A stretch of DNA of 64,000 nucleotides from positions 124,001-188,000 of the forward strand of contig NZ_JAUXQZ010000045.1 in the NCBI RefSeq assembly GCF_030682035.1, written 5' to 3'. Positions 54,557 to 64,000 of this stretch are shown here, in pieces. Positions within the stretch are counted from its first letter, which is position 1. The number at the start of each line of letters is the position of its first letter. The notes beneath the pieces are model-generated. The model did not search any database. It was not told the DNA's origin and saw nothing but the letters and a program-made list of their open reading frames with translations. This DNA comes from Brevundimonas sp. (GTDB lineage: Bacteria > Pseudomonadota > Alphaproteobacteria > Caulobacterales > Caulobacteraceae). The position numbers were made by a program, and so were the translations under genes.

Positions 54557-55024
54557 TCAGACGCGCTCCGAACCGCAATAGGCGAAAAAGTCGCCGATCA
54601 GGCGGCGTTCGGCCGGGTTGGCGGACAGCTCGAACTGTCCGGCGTCGGCCTCGACCGCCAATTTGCCGCTTCGGGCCAGCTGTCGCAGCGCCGGATCGCG
54701 AACCGAAATCCGCGTCTCGGCGGCCAGTTCCCCGCCGAGGGGATCGATCGCGGCTGCCGTGGAGGTCTTGATCAGACGCGGACTGGCCGGCTGGACATCA
54801 CCATAGACGGTCGCCTGCGTCTGGCCCCGCTCGCAGGTCATCATCAGGGCGACCTGGTCCGAGTTCTCAACACCATAAGCCAGTTTAGCCAACGAGCCTT
54901 CGTGGCTGAGATGCCAGCCCATCGGCGCAGCCCCGGTCTGAACATCAAGGTTTGTCGCCTGCGACCGGGCGGCGAAGGCGATCAGCCCGAGGGCGGCGAC
55001 GGCTGGAATGGCGATCTTGAGCAT
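54557..55024 (-). CDS. Secreted hypothetical protein (triplet member 3)
   Basis: Signal MLKIAIPAVAALGLIAFAARSQA; MTCERGQTQATVYGD ... LIGDFFAYCGSERV. Confidence 0.65.
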   Translation of the reverse strand: MLKIAIPAVAALGLIAFAARSQATNLDVQTGAAPMGWHLSHEGSLAKLAYGVENSDQVALMMTCERGQTQATVYGDVQPASPRLIKTSTAAAIDPLGGELAAETRISVRDPALRQLARSGKLAVEADAGQFELSANPAERRLIGDFFAYCGSERV

Positions 55025-55226
55025 CAGGGAATCTCGCGTCTGGTGTCGAAACGCTAGAGTCCATTAACGGTTCACGGCCCCGCTTGGACGCATCCGGACC
55101 TCGCCTGGGGTGTGATGAATTTATCGCGTGTTCGGCGAAGGGGCCTCGGCAGCCCGGGGCCAGGCCGACGCCCGGCGCCACCGCGTCGGTTCGGCAGGGT
55201 CCGGAGGGCCGACGAGCGCGGCCCAA

Positions 55227-55961
55227 CTAGAACGGACTGAAGCGCTCGACCAGCGACTGTGCCGCGGGCGTGGCCTGGACACGGCTGATGTCGCCACGAC
55301 CGCCGTAGCTGATGCGGGCCTCGGCGATCTGGGTATGGGCGATGGTGTTGGCCGAACTGATGTCCTCGGGCCGGACGATGCCGGCGACGGTCAGTTCGCG
55401 CACCTCGCGGTTGGTGCGAACCTCCTGCCGGCCCTGGATGACCAGATTGCCGTTGACCATGACGTCGGTGACGACGGCCGCGATGGTCAGGCTGACCTTC
55501 TCGGACCGGTTCACCGAGCCGGATCCGTTCGAATTCGAGGCCCCCGCCAGCCCGACCAGATTGGCGGGGTCGAATCCGCCGGGGAAGGCCTGGCCGAGGC
55601 TGTTCTCCAGCCCGAGCAAATTGGTGACGCCGCCAGTGACGTCGTTGGTGCGGCTGCGCGCGGTGGTGTTCTGGGTCTGGGCGCGGTCGTCGATGTCGAT
55701 GCTGACCGTCACGATGTCGCCGATCCGGCGCGCGCGCTGGTCGCCGAAGAAGGTGCGGGCCCCGGCGCGCCACAGGCTGTTGGCGCTGGCGGCGCGGTCA
55801 GCCTGCTGTTGCTCCGGCGAGGGCAGATAGGCCTGGCTGGTCGGCATCAGGGCGGCGGGATAGCCGATCGGGGCCAGCTCCGGTCCGCGCACGGCCTCGA
55901 TAGCGGTGGAGCAGGCGCCCAACGAGAGAGCTGCGGCGGTGACGATCAGGACGGTACGCAT
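55227..55961 (-). CDS. flgH: Flagellar L-ring protein
   Basis: LWRAGARTFFGDQRARRIGDIVTVSIDIDDRAQTQN...LVIQGRQEVRTNREVRELTVAGIVRPEDISSANTI. Confidence 0.94.
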   Translation of the reverse strand: MRTVLIVTAAALSLGACSTAIEAVRGPELAPIGYPAALMPTSQAYLPSPEQQQADRAASANSLWRAGARTFFGDQRARRIGDIVTVSIDIDDRAQTQNTTARSRTNDVTGGVTNLLGLENSLGQAFPGGFDPANLVGLAGASNSNGSGSVNRSEKVSLTIAAVVTDVMVNGNLVIQGRQEVRTNREVRELTVAGIVRPEDISSANTIAHTQIAEARISYGGRGDISRVQATPAAQSLVERFSPF

Positions 55962-55975
55962 AAAACTGTATCCCT

Positions 55976-56587
55976 CTATCGGGCGGCGAGCTGTTGGGTG
56001 GCGCGGGCGTCTTGCGAGGCCGGACCGGCGAGGGCCGAACCGGGGCCGATGGCTACGGCGTCGATGGTGCGGCCCGATTGCAGGTTGCGAACCGCCAGAC
56101 GCTGACCGACGGCGGCATTGCCTTCGGCGCGGCCGGTGATGGTCAGGCGCACGCCGCCGACTTCATAAGCGACCTCGACCATGTCGTTGCGGGTGATGAC
56201 GCGCTCGGCCAGGGCGGCGCGGGCAGGCTGGGGCCGGGCGGCGGCGACCGGTGGGGCTTCGCCCGCAACCGCTGCGAACGTGGGGGCGGTCGCAGACGGC
56301 GCGGCGGCGGCGTTGCGCACCACCACCCGGCGCAACCCGGTCGGATTTGCCCAGTCCAGGCCCGACTGACGCGCCAGGCTCTGAAGCTGTCCGGCCTCGA
56401 AGACGATGGAGGGTCCCGCCCGGGCGCCGATCACGACGTCTGACGCCGCTCCGGCGCCATCGAACAGGTCGCCGAAGGTCACCCGGCCATCGCTGTCGAC
56501 GGGGTTGGCCTTCAGCGTCACCGGACCCGCGACCGCCGCGCCCGCGACCAAAAGGGCCGCGACGGCGCCGAGGATCAGGGATTTCAC
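55976..56587 (-). CDS. flgA: Flagellar basal body P-ring formation chaperone
   Basis: Signal peptide; VITRNDMVEVAYEVGGVRLTITGRAEGNAAVGQRLAVRNLQSGRTIDAVA. Confidence 0.9.
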   Translation of the reverse strand: MKSLILGAVAALLVAGAAVAGPVTLKANPVDSDGRVTFGDLFDGAGAASDVVIGARAGPSIVFEAGQLQSLARQSGLDWANPTGLRRVVVRNAAAAPSATAPTFAAVAGEAPPVAAARPQPARAALAERVITRNDMVEVAYEVGGVRLTITGRAEGNAAVGQRLAVRNLQSGRTIDAVAIGPGSALAGPASQDARATQQLAAR

Positions 56588-57372
56588 GATTTCACCTGCG
56601 CGCTGACCTGCAGCATTTCGTCAGCGGTGCTGATGACCTTGGAATTCATCTCATAGGCACGCTGGGCGATAATCAGGGCGCTGATTTCGGACACCGCATC
56701 GACGTTCGAGGCCTCGGTATAGCCATGCAGCAGCTGGCCGAAGCCGACCTCGCCGGGGGTGCCGACATTGGCCGCGCCCGAGGCGGCGGTCTCCATCAGC
56801 AGGTTGTCGCCGATGGCTTCCAACCCCGCCTCGTTGAAGAAGCTGGCCAGTTCCAGCTGACCGACGACCGAGGGCTCGGTCGTACCGGCGGTGATGACCT
56901 GGACCTGGCCCGATTTCGAGATGGTCACGTCGACCGCGTCCTGCGGGATCGAGATGTTGGGCTGCACCGCATAGCCGTCGTCGGTGACCAGCTGGCCCTC
57001 GCCGTTGAGGGCGAAATTCCCGGCCCGGGTGAAGGCGGTCTCGCCGGACGGCAGCAAAACCTGGAAATAGCCGCGTCCGTCGATGGCGATGTCGTAGCGA
57101 CCGCCGGTCTGGGTGGGGGAGCCCTGGTCGGTGATGCGATAGACGCTGCCGGCCTTGACGCCCGCGCCGATCTGGATGCCGGTTGGAACGACCGTGCCCT
57201 GGCTTGACGACTGCGCGCCCATGCGTTCGACGTTCTGGTACAGCAGGTCCTGGAACTCGGCCCGCTGCCGCTTGAACCCGACGGTGTTCATGTTGGCGAT
57301 GTTGTTCGAGATGACCTCGACGTTCAGCTGTTGGGCGGCCATGCCCGAGGCTGCAGTTCTGAGCGCGCGCAT
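56584..57372 (-). CDS. flgG: Flagellar basal-body rod protein
   Basis: MRALRTAASGMAAQQLNVEVISNNIANMNTVGFKRQRAEFQDLLYQ; C-terminal SALIIAQRAYEMNSKVISTADEMLQ. Confidence 0.95.
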   Translation of the reverse strand: MRALRTAASGMAAQQLNVEVISNNIANMNTVGFKRQRAEFQDLLYQNVERMGAQSSSQGTVVPTGIQIGAGVKAGSVYRITDQGSPTQTGGRYDIAIDGRGYFQVLLPSGETAFTRAGNFALNGEGQLVTDDGYAVQPNISIPQDAVDVTISKSGQVQVITAGTTEPSVVGQLELASFFNEAGLEAIGDNLLMETAASGAANVGTPGEVGFGQLLHGYTEASNVDAVSEISALIIAQRAYEMNSKVISTADEMLQVSAQVKS

Positions 57373-57388
57373 GTCTCAGTCTTCCCTT

Positions 57389-58144
57389 CTATGCCCGGCC
57401 CAGCCGCTCGACGGCGCGGCGTGACAGGTCGTTGGTGTTCTCGATCATCCGGGTCACGCTCTCGTAAGCGCGCTGGATCTCGATCAGATTGGTGATCTCG
57501 AGGATCGGGTTGACGTTGGAGCCTTCCAGCATGCCCTGACGTACACGGGCGTCGGTCGCCTCGATGGCGGTGGCGTTGGAGGCGTTGCGGTACAGGCCGT
57601 CGCCGCCCTTTTCGAGCGCGGCCAGAGTATCGAAGCGGACGATCGACAAACGGCCCACGGTCGCGCCGTTCTGGCTGATCGTGCCGTCGGCGGCCACGGC
57701 GGGTTCGCCCAGCGCGCGGTTGAGGATAATCTCGCCGCCGTCGCCCTGAACGGCCGCGCCGCCCTCGGTCGTCAGCCGGCCTTCGGGGTCCAGGGTGAAG
57801 GCGCCGTCGCGGGTATAGGCTTCGCCGGCGCCGTCATTGAGCTTGAAGAAAGCGCCTTCGCCCTCGATGGCGAAGTCCAGATTGCGGCCGGTTTGTTCCA
57901 GTGCGCCCTGGCCGTAATCGCGGCCGATGCCGTTATCCAGCACGAAGCTGGCGCTCGGCCGGATAAAGGCGTTGCGGGCCCGCTCGCCGATCTCGGCGCC
58001 GACCAGCAACTGTTCGACCTTGAAGCCGCTGGTGTCCACGTTGGCGATGTTGTTGGCCACGATGTCGAGCTCGCGGCGCAGCGTCATCTGGCGTGACAGT
58101 CCGACATAGGCGGCATTTTCCACGGGGCGGCTCCTTTCGGCCAT
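57389..58144 (-). CDS. flgF: Flagellar basal-body rod protein
   Basis: YVGLSRQMTLRRELDIVANNIANVDTSGFKVEQLL; EITNLIEIQRAYESVTRMIENTNDL. Confidence 0.93.
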   Translation of the reverse strand: MAERSRPVENAAYVGLSRQMTLRRELDIVANNIANVDTSGFKVEQLLVGAEIGERARNAFIRPSASFVLDNGIGRDYGQGALEQTGRNLDFAIEGEGAFFKLNDGAGEAYTRDGAFTLDPEGRLTTEGGAAVQGDGGEIILNRALGEPAVAADGTISQNGATVGRLSIVRFDTLAALEKGGDGLYRNASNATAIEATDARVRQGMLEGSNVNPILEITNLIEIQRAYESVTRMIENTNDLSRRAVERLGRA

Positions 58145-58299
58145 CCCCTCGCAACGGTCGTGCCAAGAGGGTTAATCCAGTACGGACGGGACTTTGGCCG
58201 AGCTTGCCGCATCGAGCACCCGGCAGGATTTGCCGGTTCTTAGCGGCTCGTTAACCAAAAAACGCTCGTATGGGCCGAGAGATTCCCGGGGCGTGGTCC

Positions 58300-58959
58300 A
58301 TGTTCAAATTCGGCAAGAAGAAAGGCGCCAAGGAGGGCGACGACGAGGCCGCCAACCTGCCGGCCGTTTCGGACGCCTCCGACGCTGAGGGCGAGGATGG
58401 CGCTGCGCCGAAGAAGAAGAAGCTTCCCCTGTTGTTCATCGTCATCCCGGCCGCCCTGGTGGTCCTGGGCGGCGGCGGGGGCGCGGCCTTCTTCCTGATG
58501 CAGCCCAAGCCTGCCTCGGCCGAGGAGGGCGGCCACGGCGCCGAGAAGAAGGGCGGCCATGACAAGAAGGCCGAGAAGAAGGGCGGAAGCCATGGCTCCC
58601 CCGCTGACGGGGCCGCTGACGGCTCCCTGGGCGTGATCGCCGAGGGGCCTGACGGCGTCACCTTCTTCACCCTGCCGGACCTGGTCGTGAACATTCAGGC
58701 CCCCGACGGCCGACCCACTTTCCTCAAGCTCAAACTGACGCTGGAAACCCGCGACGCTCATGTGGCCGAGCAGTTGCAGGCCGAGATGCCGCGGCTGCAG
58801 GACATGTTTCAAGGCTTCCTGCGCGAGCTGCGGCCCGAGGATCTCGCCGGCTCGAGTGGCACCTTTCAGCTTCGCGCCGAAATCCTGCGCCGGGTCAATC
58901 TGATCGCGGCGCCCGGCAAGGTCGACGCCGTCCTGATCGAAGAAATGCTGGTGCAGTAA
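58300..58959 (+). CDS. fliL: Flagellar basal body-associated protein
   Basis: Lys-rich N-terminus, TM LPLLFIVIPAALVVLGGGGGAAFFL; FFTLPDLVVNIQ; upstream of fliM. Confidence 0.88.
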   Translation: MFKFGKKKGAKEGDDEAANLPAVSDASDAEGEDGAAPKKKKLPLLFIVIPAALVVLGGGGGAAFFLMQPKPASAEEGGHGAEKKGGHDKKAEKKGGSHGSPADGAADGSLGVIAEGPDGVTFFTLPDLVVNIQAPDGRPTFLKLKLTLETRDAHVAEQLQAEMPRLQDMFQGFLRELRPEDLAGSSGTFQLRAEILRRVNLIAAPGKVDAVLIEEMLVQ

Positions 58960-58961
58960 GC

Positions 58962-60026
58962 ATGACCGATGCGGCCTTCGCCGAAAGCGCCGACCCGTTC
59001 GCTGAAGCCGATACGGACGACGCGCGTCCGTCCTCCATGTCCGAACGCGTCCTGAACCAGGATGAGATCGACAGCCTGCTGGGCTTCGACATGGGCGAGG
59101 GCGATGACGGCGAGCGCTCGGGCATTCGCGCCATCATCAACTCCGCCCTCGTCAGCTACGAGCGGTTGCCGATGCTCGAAATCGTTTTTGACCGTCTCGT
59201 GCGGTTGATGACGACCTCGCTGCGCAATTTTACGTCGGACAACGTCGAGGTCAGTCTCGACAACATCTCGTCGATCCGTTTCGGGGACTATCTTAACTCG
59301 ATCCCGCTGCCGGCCATTCTGGCGGTGTTCCGGGCCGAGGAGCTGGACAACTACGGCCTGCTGACGGTCGATTCCAACCTGATCTATTCGATCGTCGACG
59401 TGCTGCTGGGCGGCCGTCGCGGCACCGCGGCCCTTCGCATCGAGGGGCGGCCCTATACCACCATCGAACGGGTGCTGGTGCAGCGAATGGTCGAGGTCGT
59501 GCTGGCCGACGCCCGCGCCGCCTTCGAGCCGCTGACGCCGGTGCATTTCAGCCTGGACCGGCTGGAAACCAATCCGCGCTTCGCCGCCATCGCCCGCCCG
59601 GCCAACGCCGCGATCCTGGTCAAGCTGCGCATCGACATGGAGGACCGGGGCGGCCGTATCGAACTGCTGTTGCCCTACGCCACGCTCGAACCCATCCGGA
59701 AGATGCTGCTGCAGCAGTTCATGGGTGAGAAGTTCGGCCGCGACAACATCTGGGAAGGCCACCTGGCCACCGAGCTCTGGACCACCGAAACCGAGGTGCG
59801 CGCGGTGCTGGACGAGCAGCAGCTGCCGCTTTCAAAGGTGCTGGATCTGAAGGTCGGCGACACGCTGATGCTCAACGCCACGCCCGATTCGGATATCTCG
59901 GTCCGCTGTGGGCCCATTCCGGTCACGATCGGCAAGATGGGCCGCAAGGGGCAGAACATCGCCGTGCGGATCGAGGCGCCGATAAGCATCGAAGCCGCGA
60001 CCAGTCTGACAAAGGGAAGACGCTGA
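58962..60026 (+). CDS. fliM: Flagellar motor switch protein
   Basis: VLNQDEIDSLLGFDMGE; PMLEIVFDRLVRLMTTSLRNFTSDNVEVSLD. Confidence 0.96.
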   Translation: MTDAAFAESADPFAEADTDDARPSSMSERVLNQDEIDSLLGFDMGEGDDGERSGIRAIINSALVSYERLPMLEIVFDRLVRLMTTSLRNFTSDNVEVSLDNISSIRFGDYLNSIPLPAILAVFRAEELDNYGLLTVDSNLIYSIVDVLLGGRRGTAALRIEGRPYTTIERVLVQRMVEVVLADARAAFEPLTPVHFSLDRLETNPRFAAIARPANAAILVKLRIDMEDRGGRIELLLPYATLEPIRKMLLQQFMGEKFGRDNIWEGHLATELWTTETEVRAVLDEQQLPLSKVLDLKVGDTLMLNATPDSDISVRCGPIPVTIGKMGRKGQNIAVRIEAPISIEAATSLTKGRR

Positions 60027-60568
60027 TGACCGGAATGATCCTCGACGGCGTGCTGATGCTGCTGCTGGTGGCCGCGCTCGGCTACGGCGTGCGGCTGGAG
60101 AAGAAGCTGTCCGCCCTTCGCGCCGGCCAGCAGGCCTTCGCCACGGCCGTCACCGAACTCAACGCGGCCGCGGGCCGGGCCGAGGCCGCCCTCGCCAGCC
60201 TGCGGGCTTCGGGTCAGGAAACCGACCTGCTGCATGACCGCATCGTCAAGGCGCGGGAAGTGAAGGCCCAGCTGGAAGCCCTGATCGCCCGGGCTCCGGA
60301 CACCCCGAGGGCGGCTCCCCAGGAGGCGCCGAAGCCCGTGCTGGTCGCTACCCGCGCTCCCGTCGCCGTCACGGCTGAAGACGAGCGCGCCCTGCGCATG
60401 GCCGCTCTGGCGGAACGAATCCAGGGCATGGCCCCGGCGACGCGCGCGCCTGCGCCGGTCGCCGCCATCCTCGGCGCCCTGACGGCGGGCCGGACCGCTA
60501 ACCAGGCTGCGAAGCAAAGCCTCAACCAGAGCCGTTGCAACCTCGACGAAGACCTGTTCGCCGCCTGA
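60026..60568 (+). CDS. Hypothetical membrane-anchored protein coupled to fliM
   Basis: N-terminal TM MILDGVLMLLLVAALGYGVRLEKKLSALR; ATG overlaps the fliM TGA. Confidence 0.75.
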   Translation: MTGMILDGVLMLLLVAALGYGVRLEKKLSALRAGQQAFATAVTELNAAAGRAEAALASLRASGQETDLLHDRIVKAREVKAQLEALIARAPDTPRAAPQEAPKPVLVATRAPVAVTAEDERALRMAALAERIQGMAPATRAPAPVAAILGALTAGRTANQAAKQSLNQSRCNLDEDLFAA

Positions 60569-60636
60569 GCATCATTCGTGTGGCCCTTTGGCGAACGCGC
60601 GGCGTTCGTCGGCTTGAGGGCTTGGAGTAGCCGACC

Positions 60637-61548
60637 ATGAGCAAGATCCCCCGCCTTCTGCCGCTGATCGCCGTCGCCATCGGCGGGGTGGTTCTGGTTC
60701 GCGCCGTCGGCGTGGCACCCGGCCTGTTCGAGGGCGCCCGCGCCTGGGCCGAGGAAGCCGTGCCCGCCGGCGCCGCCGCCGTCCCCGCCGCTGTGGCGGT
60801 CTGCGCCCTGACGCCGGAACAACTGGCACAGCAGGCGGGCCTGTCGCCGGCGGAGATGCGTATTCTGGATGCGCTGAAGAATCGCCGCATCGAACTGGAC
60901 GCGCGCGACGTCGATCTCGCCTCGATGCTGCCTCTGCTGGCGACTGCCGAACAGAAGCTGGACGCCAGGGTGGCCGCTCTCGAGGCTGTGAAGGCCGAGG
61001 TCCGCGTTCTGCTGGGTCAGGTGAGCGAGCAGGAGAAGGCCGAGACCGATCGCATGGTGGCGGTCTATTCCGCCATGCGTCCGCGCGAGGCGGCCCGCGT
61101 CTTCGCCACCCTGGACGACGATGTCCGCCTGCCCGTCGCCGCCGCCATGCGCCCGCGGTCCCTGGCCGCCATCATGGCCCAGATGGATCCCGCCGCGGCC
61201 CGTACCCTGACCGAGAAACTGGCCCGGCGGTTCGAGGCGCGCCAGCAACTGGCCGCCCGTGCGGCCGCGGCATCCGCGGCGGCTGCGCCCGCGACGGAGA
61301 CGGCTGCGGCCGCCGCCGTTCCTGCCACACCGCCGACCGGGGGGGCGTCCGCGCCCGCCGCGGCGGCGAACGTCCCGGCTCCCGCGCCAGTCCGCGCCGC
61401 CCGCGCGCCCGCGCGCCGTCCCGCCGCCCGTCCGGCCGCCCGGACGCCGGCCCCCGCACCGCCGGCTCCGGCCGAATCCGAGGGCGAGCGGCCCTATACG
61501 GCGCCCGCCGCCGCCACGCCGGCCCCGCCCCGGCAGTCGGTGCAGTAA
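60637..61548 (+). CDS. MotE-like flagellar protein with Ala/Pro-rich C-terminus
   Basis: ETDRMVAVYSAMRPREAARVFATLDDDVRLPVAAAMRPRSLAAIMAQMDPAAARTLTEKLA (MotE/MgtE-N-like); C-terminal A/P/R-rich tail. Confidence 0.78.
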   Translation: MSKIPRLLPLIAVAIGGVVLVRAVGVAPGLFEGARAWAEEAVPAGAAAVPAAVAVCALTPEQLAQQAGLSPAEMRILDALKNRRIELDARDVDLASMLPLLATAEQKLDARVAALEAVKAEVRVLLGQVSEQEKAETDRMVAVYSAMRPREAARVFATLDDDVRLPVAAAMRPRSLAAIMAQMDPAAARTLTEKLARRFEARQQLAARAAAASAAAAPATETAAAAAVPATPPTGGASAPAAAANVPAPAPVRAARAPARRPAARPAARTPAPAPPAPAESEGERPYTAPAAATPAPPRQSVQ

Positions 61549-61591
61549 AGGTCTTTCCCCTGGCCTTCAGCGGTTGAGGGACGCAAACGAA

Positions 61592-61621
61592 AGAGGCCGC
61601 GTCCCCGGGGACGCGGCCTCT
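61592..61621. terminator. 30-nt palindrome AGAGGCCGCGTCCCCGGGGACGCGGCCTCT
   Basis: Perfect palindrome between convergent motE-like (+) and exbD (-). Confidence 0.75.
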
Positions 61622-61644
61622 GGTCGTTCAGCGCGACGTGGCGC

Positions 61645-62085
61645 CTATTCGATGTCTTCGTTCAGCAGGCCGACCTTGAAGAAGCCGTTCTCCTGCAGGG
61701 TGTTCATGACTTCCATGAACTGGTCGTAGGTCACATCCGGCTGGGCTCGCACGAACACGCGCTCTTCGCGGCAGTCGGTGGCGACGGCCAGGGCGGTGCA
61801 GACGTCGGTGGCCAGAGTCTCGATCGTCGTCTGGCGATCGGCCAGGAAGATCGATCCAGTATCCTGGATGGTGATGTACACCGGCTCCTTCGGTTTTTCA
61901 TTGTCGGCCGGCGGCGTCGCCGGCGGCAGGTCGAGGCGGATCGAAACGGTGGCCATGGGCGCGGCGACCATGAAGATGATCAGCAGGACCAGCATGATAT
62001 CGACGAACGGCGTGACGTTGATGTCCGCGTTCTGCTCGATCGTCTTGCCGCCCTGGCCGGCAGGTCCGGAAAGTTTGGAGCCCAT
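61645..62085 (-). CDS. Biopolymer transporter ExbD/TolR family
   Basis: INVTPFVDIMLVLLIIFMVAAPMATVSIRLDLPPA; VFVRAQPDVTYDQFMEVMNTLQENGFFKVGLLNE. Confidence 0.93.
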   Translation of the reverse strand: MGSKLSGPAGQGGKTIEQNADINVTPFVDIMLVLLIIFMVAAPMATVSIRLDLPPATPPADNEKPKEPVYITIQDTGSIFLADRQTTIETLATDVCTALAVATDCREERVFVRAQPDVTYDQFMEVMNTLQENGFFKVGLLNEDIE

Positions 62086-62247
62086 GTGTCGCTCTCTCCA
62101 TCGGGCTCGACGCGATCGCGGCGAGCGCAAGCTATGACGTTCGGTTCGTCTCTTGGCGTCCCCGACCCGGCTTGTAAAGCGGGTTCAGGCGGGTTGGGGT
62201 TCCATCGCCCCGTGATTGTCCCAAATACGCCTTTCAGGCGAGCCCTA

Positions 62248-62865
62248 TCAGCCCTTCGCAAGCCTGAGGAAGCGATCCTTCAGCACCGCGTCGGTCTTGA
62301 AGACGCCAGTGAAGCGGGTGGTGATGGTGGAAACGTGGCGGTGGTGCACGCCTCGGGTTGTCATGCACTGATGCTCGGCGTCGATCATGATGGCGACGCC
62401 GGCCGGCTGCAGGTGCGATTCGATGGCGGCGGCGATCTGGTTGGTCAGGACTTCCTGGGTCTGCAGGCGGCGCGAGAAGATCTCGACCACGCGGGCCAGC
62501 TTGGAGATGCCGACGACCTTTTCGTTCGGGATGTAGGCGACATAGGCCTTGCCGAGGAACGGGGCCATGTGATGCTCGCAGTGGCTCTCCACTTCGATTT
62601 CGCGCAACAGGACCATGTCATCGTAGCCCTGGACGTCCTCGAAGGTGCGGCTCAGCTCCTTTTCGACGTCGGCGTCATAGCCATCGAACCATTCGCCATA
62701 GGCGTCGACGACGCGGCGCGGCGTGTCGATCAGGCCGGGTCGGTCGGGATTGTCGCCGGCCCAGGCCAGCAGGGTGCGGACCGCCTTCAGCGCTTCATCG
62801 CGGCTGGGGCGTTGGGCCAGGTCGTTGTCGCCGACCAGAACGGGCTTGACGGGAGTGAGGCTCAT
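62248..62865 (-). CDS. folE: GTP cyclohydrolase I
   Basis: DTPRRVVDAYGEWFDGY; ESHCEHHMAPFLGKAYVAYIPNEKVVGISKLARVVEIFSRRLQTQE. Confidence 0.95.
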   Translation of the reverse strand: MSLTPVKPVLVGDNDLAQRPSRDEALKAVRTLLAWAGDNPDRPGLIDTPRRVVDAYGEWFDGYDADVEKELSRTFEDVQGYDDMVLLREIEVESHCEHHMAPFLGKAYVAYIPNEKVVGISKLARVVEIFSRRLQTQEVLTNQIAAAIESHLQPAGVAIMIDAEHQCMTTRGVHHRHVSTITTRFTGVFKTDAVLKDRFLRLAKG

Positions 62866-62980
62866 GAGGCGGTTCTCGGACGCGCGACTTTGTAAGTCAC
62901 GGGGGACTGTTTATCAGCTTGGCGGCGTATATGGGACCGCCGGTCCGTCCTGCAAGAAAACTGAAAGCCACCGCCTCACT

Positions 62981-64000
62981 ATGCCGCTGACCCTGCACGA
63001 CACCCTGCACCGCGAAAAGCGCGTGTTCACGCCGCGAAATCCGGATCGGGTGACCCTCTATGTCTGCGGCCCGACGGTCTGGGACTATGCCCATATCGGC
63101 AATGCGCGGCCGCCGGTGGTGTTCGACGTGCTGGTGCGTCTGCTGCGCCGTCAGTATGGAGCCGACAAGGTTATCTACGCCCGCAATGTCACCGACGTGG
63201 ACGACAAGATCAATGCCAAGGCCGCCAAGGAGAGCACGGCGATCGGCGAGGTCACCGCGCGCTACGAAGCCGCCTATCTGGAGGACATGGGCCGGTTGAA
63301 CGTCTCGCCGCCCGACCTCGCGCCCCACGTCACCGACCACATGGACGCCATCGTGAAACAGATCGGCGCGATCATGGATCACGGCTGCGCCTATGCGGCC
63401 GAAGGCCATGTCCTGTTCGATGTCTCGTCCTACGACACCTACGGCCGGCTGTCGGGCCGGAACCTCGACGACATGATTGCTGGGGCCCGGGTCGAGGTGG
63501 CGCCCTACAAGAAGAATCCGCACGACTTCGTGCTGTGGAAGCCGTCCAGGGCCGATGAGCCGTCGTGGCCGTCGCCCTGGGGCGAGGGGCGTCCGGGCTG
63601 GCATATCGAATGCTCGGCCATGATCGAGGAGACGCTGGGCCTGCCGATCGACATCCACGGCGGTGGCATCGATCTGGTGTTTCCGCACCACGAGAACGAG
63701 ATCGCCCAGGGTGTCTGCGCCCACGGCCACGCCCATTCGCCCGAGGCGCACGTGGAATACAGCCGCTACTGGATGCACAACGGCTTTCTGACGGTCGATG
63801 CGGAGAAGATGTCCAAGTCGATCGGCAACGTGCTGCTGCTGCACGATCTGGTGCAGGCGATCCCGGGCGAGGTGGTCCGCTGGGCCCTGCTGAGCGCCCA
63901 CTACCGCCAGCCGCTGGACTGGAACCAGTCGCTGCTGGACCAGAGCCGCAAGGCGCTGGACCGGCTGTACGGCGCCCTGCATCGCGCGGCGGGGGTTCAG
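62981..64000 (+). CDS. cysS: Cysteinyl-tRNA synthetase, C-terminus beyond window edge
   Basis: [46 protein letters not shown]. Confidence 0.96.
   Translation, partial: MPLTLHDTLHREKRVFTPRNPDRVTLYVCGPTVWDYAHIGNARPPVVFDVLVRLLRRQYGADKVIYARNVTDVDDKINAKAAKESTAIGEVTARYEAAYLEDMGRLNVSPPDLAPHVTDHMDAIVKQIGAIMDHGCAYAAEGHVLFDVSSYDTYGRLSGRNLDDMIAGARVEVAPYKKNPHDFVLWKPSRADEPSWPSPWGEGRPGWHIECSAMIEETLGLPIDIHGGGIDLVFPHHENEIAQGVCAHGHAHSPEAHVEYSRYWMHNGFLTVDAEKMSKSIGNVLLLHDLVQAIPGEVVRWALLSAHYRQPLDWNQSLLDQSRKALDRLYGALHRAAGVQ

Overview
High-GC alphaproteobacterial chromosome segment, probably Caulobacteraceae and Brevundimonas-like (inferred from gene content; no search was run). The left part (1-25 kb) looks like ordinary chromosome: ferredoxin-NADP reductase, S9 peptidase, two tandem secreted amidases, a Tat-type tyrosinase, cysD/cysNC, an aerobic CoA-dependent 2-aminobenzoate (anthranilate) catabolic cluster, phaC, and a DNA ligase/exonuclease pair. 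The right part (50.5-64 kb) also looks ordinary: tRNA-Ser, msrA, a DUF885 protein, three related small Cys-paired proteins, a flagellar block (flgH/A/G/F, fliL/fliM, motE-like), exbD, folE, and cysS. Between them (about 25.1-50.5 kb) lies a mosaic accessory region. It holds a partly decayed sulfide/persulfide operon, an ArsR/RND/DUF302 operon, a TPR-sulfotransferase plus TonB-receptor module, and a Ni/Co/Zn-type metal region (MFS/RcnR, HupE, CzcCBA). It is punctuated by at least four degraded ends of IS6-like elements, an internally deleted IS1595-like transposase, and a recombinase C-terminal scrap next to tRNA-Ser. The most interesting observations are: (i) inverted IS6 transposase N-terminal relics on both sides of the sulfotransferase/TonB module; (ii) a divergent sulfide-module/RND-pump locus with a Cys-rich ArsR and an AT-rich inverted-repeat operator; (iii) a perfect RcnR/CsoR-type operator with a His-tailed small protein. 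All family calls are from reading translated sequence by eye.
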